Source: Pseudomonadota bacterium | GTDB lineage: Bacteria; Pseudomonadota; Gammaproteobacteria; Burkholderiales; Burkholderiaceae_B | Direction of reading: 5' to 3' | NCBI GenBank assembly: GCA_023423975.1 | Contig: JAFAEO010000083.1 | Coordinates: forward strand, 1 to 64,000 | DNA length: 64,000 nt | Shown here: positions 61,054-64,000 of the stretch, piece after piece | Layout: the number at the start of each line of letters is the position of its first letter | How positions within the stretch are numbered: the first letter of the stretch is position 1 | The notes under the pieces: model-generated | Database searches by the model: none | The model's input: the letters and a program-made list of their open reading frames with translations, nothing else | Told to the model about the DNA's origin: nothing | Translations under genes and position numbers: made by a program

Positions 61054-62211
61054 ATGGAAAATGTTGATTTCGATATTGCAATCATCGGCGCCGGCCCCGT
61101 AGGGCTGGCACTGGCCTGCGCCCTGGACAAACTGCCCGGCATCCGGCCAACGGTCGCCCTGTTCCAGGCCGACCATCCGGTCATGCATAACCCGGCCCGC
61201 GACACCCGCGTGCTTGCCCTCAATCACGGCAGCCGGGTCTTTCTGGAACAATTGCAGGGCTGGCCCGGCCAATACGCTGCCATTGAAACCGTGCATGTCT
61301 CGCAAAAAGGCCGCCTGGGACGCACGCTTATTAATCACACCGATTTTGACGTTGCAGCGCTGGGCTATGTGGTTCCCTATCGTGCGGTTCACGCCAGCCT
61401 GCAGCAGAATGTGAACGACGGGCACACCTTGCGCCTGGCCGGGGCACCGGCCACTGTGGCCAATGAACCGGACAGTGCCGCAGCCAGCATCAGCCAGAAC
61501 GGTAAAACCTATCGGGCGCGTATTGTCGTGCAGTGCGATGGCGCAAAGCCGGACACGCAACTGCGCGACTACAACCAGCATGCCATCATTACCTCGGCCC
61601 GCGCCGCCCTGCCCAGACCAGGCTGGGCCTGGGAGCGATTTACTCGCGAAGGCCCGCTGGCGGTCCTGCCGCATCCGGTCTTTGCCGATGCCCAGTCGAT
61701 CGTCTGGTGCACCAGCCCGGCGCGCGCACGAGAACTGCTGGCCGCAGACGACGCGAGTTTTTCCCGGGCACTCACCGACCATTTCGGTGACCGACTGGGG
61801 CCCTTCTCCGTGCTGGAGTCGCGTCATATTTTCCCGCTGGCGCTCAGCGTTACCAAAAACACCGTAAACGGCCGCATTGTGACCATAGGCAATGCAGCCC
61901 AGGCACTGCATCCGGTGGCGGGCCAGGGACTTAACCTCGGGCTGCGCGACGTTGTGGGGCTGTTGCGAGCACTGCAACCGTGGCTCATCGACCCTGTCCA
62001 GGATCCCCAGCCGGCACTGTCCGTTTTTGCTGGCTCCCGTCGTGCCGATCGCGGCATTACCCGTCAACTGACTGACCTCATGCCGCGTATTTTCACCACC
62101 GGCAATACGCTGATCGAACATGCCTGTGGCTTGTCTTTGCTGGCGCTGGACCTGACCGAACCGTTGCGGCGACCGCTGGCCCGCCACCTGCTGCAGGGTT
62201 ATCGCAACTAA
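61054..62211 (+). CDS. UbiH/COQ6-family FAD-dependent monooxygenase
   Basis: This 385-residue aromatic-ring hydroxylase of the UbiH/UbiF/VisC family acts in ubiquinone synthesis or a related step. The FAD GxGxxG motif is 'IIGAGPVGLALACAL' (residues 8-22), 'DTRVLALNHGSR' is the family motif, and 'GNAAQALHPVAGQGLNLGLR' carries the second FAD-binding site. It cannot be told from UbiH, UbiI or VisC by motif alone. It is 43 nt before dusB on the same strand. Confidence 0.88.
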   Translation: MENVDFDIAIIGAGPVGLALACALDKLPGIRPTVALFQADHPVMHNPARDTRVLALNHGSRVFLEQLQGWPGQYAAIETVHVSQKGRLGRTLINHTDFDVAALGYVVPYRAVHASLQQNVNDGHTLRLAGAPATVANEPDSAAASISQNGKTYRARIVVQCDGAKPDTQLRDYNQHAIITSARAALPRPGWAWERFTREGPLAVLPHPVFADAQSIVWCTSPARARELLAADDASFSRALTDHFGDRLGPFSVLESRHIFPLALSVTKNTVNGRIVTIGNAAQALHPVAGQGLNLGLRDVVGLLRALQPWLIDPVQDPQPALSVFAGSRRADRGITRQLTDLMPRIFTTGNTLIEHACGLSLLALDLTEPLRRPLARHLLQGYRN

Positions 62212-62254
62212 GGCAACGGCTTTCCCGACCCCGCTGTTCAACCTTGGTTAAAAT

Positions 62255-63274
62255 GTGTCCATGCAAATCGGTAACTGGTCCCTTCCCAATCCTGTTTTTG
62301 TTGCTCCCATGGCCGGCGTAACTGACAGACCCTTTCGTCAGCTGTGCAAGCAGTTGGGGGCGGGCTATGCCGTATCCGAAATGGCGGCCAGCAACCCGGC
62401 CTTGTGGGAAAGCGTCAAAACCTCCAGAAGACTGAATCATGATGGCGAGATTGACCCGATCGCGGTGCAGATTGCCGGCGCCGATCCGGCCATGCTGGCC
62501 GAGGCCGCCGTGTTCAATATCGGCAAGGGCGCACGCATCATCGACATCAATATGGGATGCCCTGTAAAGAAGGTATGTCATGTCGCCTCGGGCTCGGCGC
62601 TGCTGCGCGACGAAGATCTGGTGGCGCGCATTCTGGAGACGGTGGTGGTGGCCTGCCGGCCCTTTGATGTGCCGGTCACGCTCAAAACGCGCACCGGCTG
62701 GGATCGGCAAAATCGCAATGCCTTGCGCATTGCCCGACTGGCGGAAAACGCGGGTATAGCAGCGCTGACCTTGCATGGTCGAACCCGCTGTGATCTGTAC
62801 ACCGGTCAGGCCGAATACGATACCATCGCCGCCGTCAAGGCGGCTATCGGTATTCCCGTGATAGCCAACGGCGATATCACGGATCCGGTCAAGGCCAGGT
62901 ATGTGCTCGATTACACCGGCGCCGATGCCATCATGGTGGGGCGCGCTGCCCAGGGCAATCCGTGGATATTTCGCGAAATCAATCACTACCTGCAAACCGG
63001 ATCCTTTCTGCCGCCGCCATCATGGGAACATATGCGCGATGTGCTGCTGGCCCATCTTGACCATCATTATGGGTTCTATGGTGAATACACCGGCGTTCGC
63101 ACCGCCCGCAAACATATCGGCTGGTATATAAGCAGTCTTCCGGATGCAGAATTGTTTCGGCAACAAATGAATCGCCTCGAAAGCTGTCAGGAGCAGTACA
63201 ATGCAGTCAATCAGTGGTTCACCAAGCTGGTCAATGAATCGGCGCCGCGGGTTCCACAAGCTGCAGTCCATTAA
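62255..63274 (+). CDS. dusB: tRNA-dihydrouridine synthase B
   Basis: This 339-residue flavoenzyme reduces uridines of tRNA to dihydrouridine. 'NPVFVAPMAGVTDRPFRQLC' is the DUS N-terminus, 'DINMGCPVKKVCHVASGSAL' carries the catalytic Cys, and 'ITLHGRTR'-like and GRAAQGNPWIF motifs bind FMN. It is upstream of fis, the conserved dusB-fis arrangement, 35 nt apart. Confidence 0.95.
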   Translation: MSMQIGNWSLPNPVFVAPMAGVTDRPFRQLCKQLGAGYAVSEMAASNPALWESVKTSRRLNHDGEIDPIAVQIAGADPAMLAEAAVFNIGKGARIIDINMGCPVKKVCHVASGSALLRDEDLVARILETVVVACRPFDVPVTLKTRTGWDRQNRNALRIARLAENAGIAALTLHGRTRCDLYTGQAEYDTIAAVKAAIGIPVIANGDITDPVKARYVLDYTGADAIMVGRAAQGNPWIFREINHYLQTGSFLPPPSWEHMRDVLLAHLDHHYGFYGEYTGVRTARKHIGWYISSLPDAELFRQQMNRLESCQEQYNAVNQWFTKLVNESAPRVPQAAVH

Positions 63275-63309
63275 GTCAGAACAACAAAAATTTCCCCAAC
63301 ACCGCCATT

Positions 63310-63546
63310 ATGAACAACACACAAGATCTTCAGGAATGTGTACGCACAAACCTTGAACTTTATTTTAAAGAATTGGGCGACGGCGAAGCCGGCAACCTTT
63401 GGAACATGGTCACAAGTTGCGTAGAGAAGCCGCTGCTTGAAGTGGTCATGCTCAAGGCCGGGCACAACCAGTCGCGCGCCGCAGATATGCTGGGCATTAC
63501 CCGCAACACGCTGCGCAAGAAACTGATTTCTCATCATTTACTGTAA
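63310..63546 (+). CDS. fis: Fis family nucleoid protein
   Basis: This 78-residue DNA-bending nucleoid protein has four helices and a C-terminal HTH, seen as 'GHNQSRAADMLGITRNTLRK'. Its position between dusB and purH is the usual one for beta-proteobacteria. ATG at 63310. Confidence 0.94.
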   Translation: MNNTQDLQECVRTNLELYFKELGDGEAGNLWNMVTSCVEKPLLEVVMLKAGHNQSRAADMLGITRNTLRKKLISHHLL

Positions 63547-63556
63547 TTATTCTCTC

Positions 63557-64000
63557 ATGACTATCAAGACCGCTTTGCTTTCCGTATCGGATAAAACCGG
63601 TATCGTGGACTTCGCCCGTGCGCTTCACGGCCGGGGTGTAAAACTTCTGTCAACCGGTGGCACCGCGGCGCTGCTGAAAAAAGAAGGGCTGGACGTAACT
63701 GAGGTTGCGGAACATACCCAGTCGCCCGAAATTCTGGATGGCCGGGTCAAAACCCTGCATCCGCGCATTCATGGCGGACTGCTGGCGCGACGCGACAGCC
63801 AGGCGCACCTGGACACGCTCAAAACACACAATATTGATCCGATCGATTTGTTGGTGGTCAACCTGTATCCCTTTCGCGAGACCATCGCCAAACCAGGCTG
63901 CACTTTTGCCGATGCCGTTGAAAATATCGATATCGGCGGTCCGGCCATGTTGCGTGCCGCTGCCAAGAATCACGGCACACGCGAAGGCGGTGTAACCGTT
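63557..64000 (+). CDS. purH: Bifunctional AICAR transformylase/IMP cyclohydrolase, 5' part
   Basis: The gene begins 10 nt after fis and runs off the right edge, with 148 codons present. The first residues MTIKTALLSVSDKTG, then 'GVKLLSTGGTA', 'GRVKTLHPRIHGG', 'VVNLYPF' and 'VENIDIGGPAMLRAAAKNH' define the IMP cyclohydrolase domain of PurH. The last 12 visible residues deviate: a short segment (GTRE) stands between KNH and GGVTV, where family members usually go straight on. This may be a small insertion or an error. Confidence 0.94.
   Translation, partial: MTIKTALLSVSDKTGIVDFARALHGRGVKLLSTGGTAALLKKEGLDVTEVAEHTQSPEILDGRVKTLHPRIHGGLLARRDSQAHLDTLKTHNIDPIDLLVVNLYPFRETIAKPGCTFADAVENIDIGGPAMLRAAAKNHGTREGGVTV

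Noticed and set aside
60982..62995. 419- and 300-codon minus-strand frames opposite the UbiH-like gene and dusB
   Set aside because: Both are antisense to genes with complete family motifs and have no ribosome sites or recognisable domains.

Overview
The window is ordinary bacterial chromosome, mostly housekeeping genes. Gene content and order suggest a beta-proteobacterium of the order Burkholderiales, probably Alcaligenaceae. The supporting signs are dusB-fis-purH, aat beside an Ate1-type bpt, a Bug/TctC solute-binding protein, a phasin, azlCD, a PhhA/PhhB pair and a cyo quinol oxidase beside a RegB/RegA-type two-component system. The genus is an inference that I cannot settle from sequence alone. 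I see no insertion sequence, prophage, rRNA operon or CRISPR array.

Layout. 0-3 kb: bamE, dapB and murB (envelope assembly, lysine/DAP synthesis, peptidoglycan precursor). 3.1-6.2 kb: tRNA-Gly followed by a short accessory segment carrying a hipB-hipA toxin-antitoxin pair and a membrane-anchored protein, closed by a decayed copy of the tRNA-Gly 3' end. 6.2-14.8 kb: an MFS transporter, cyoABCD (quinol oxidase), a SURF1-family protein and a redox-type sensor kinase/regulator pair. 15-21 kb: a GT9 glycosyltransferase, an alpha/beta hydrolase lacking the usual nucleophile, a second and different hipBA locus with a strikingly regular operator array, and a membrane metallophosphoesterase. 21.5-34.7 kb: catabolism and transport, with an APC permease, an exported methyltransferase-like protein, a PEP-mutase-family enzyme, a deacylase/TctC pair with a divergent LysR regulator, an acyl-CoA ligase, ada, and an IlvD/Edd dehydratase-RraA-GntR cluster.

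34.9-41.5 kb: tRNA-Cys, about 1 kb of AT-rich sparse sequence with small ORFs, a chromosomal aadA-type aminoglycoside nucleotidyltransferase, a fasciclin-SigK-RskA module, a YeeE/YedE sulfur transporter and a lipoprotein. 41.7-64 kb: a 924-residue DUF937/OmpA protein, phhA/phhB, NUDIX, aat-bpt-pyrD, a phasin, an IclR regulator, a CinA-like protein, an EI24 membrane protein, a thioredoxin-like protein, a DEAD-box helicase, azlCD, a zinc-finger/SnoaL pair, a YheT hydrolase, a CtaG-like protein, a UbiH-like monooxygenase, dusB, fis and the start of purH, which runs off the window.

The most notable signals are the two hipBA loci. The first sits in an integrase-less tRNA-bounded island with an extra membrane gene. 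The second has TGTA-N9-TACA dyads repeated at exactly 27 bp. Next in interest are an Ada protein whose N-domain has lost three of four zinc cysteines beside a 14-bp Ada-box-like inverted repeat, a GKTTTF peptide motif shared by the OmpA-family linker and the DEAD-box helicase, and several small ORFs. Names rest on motif recognition only; no database search was run.
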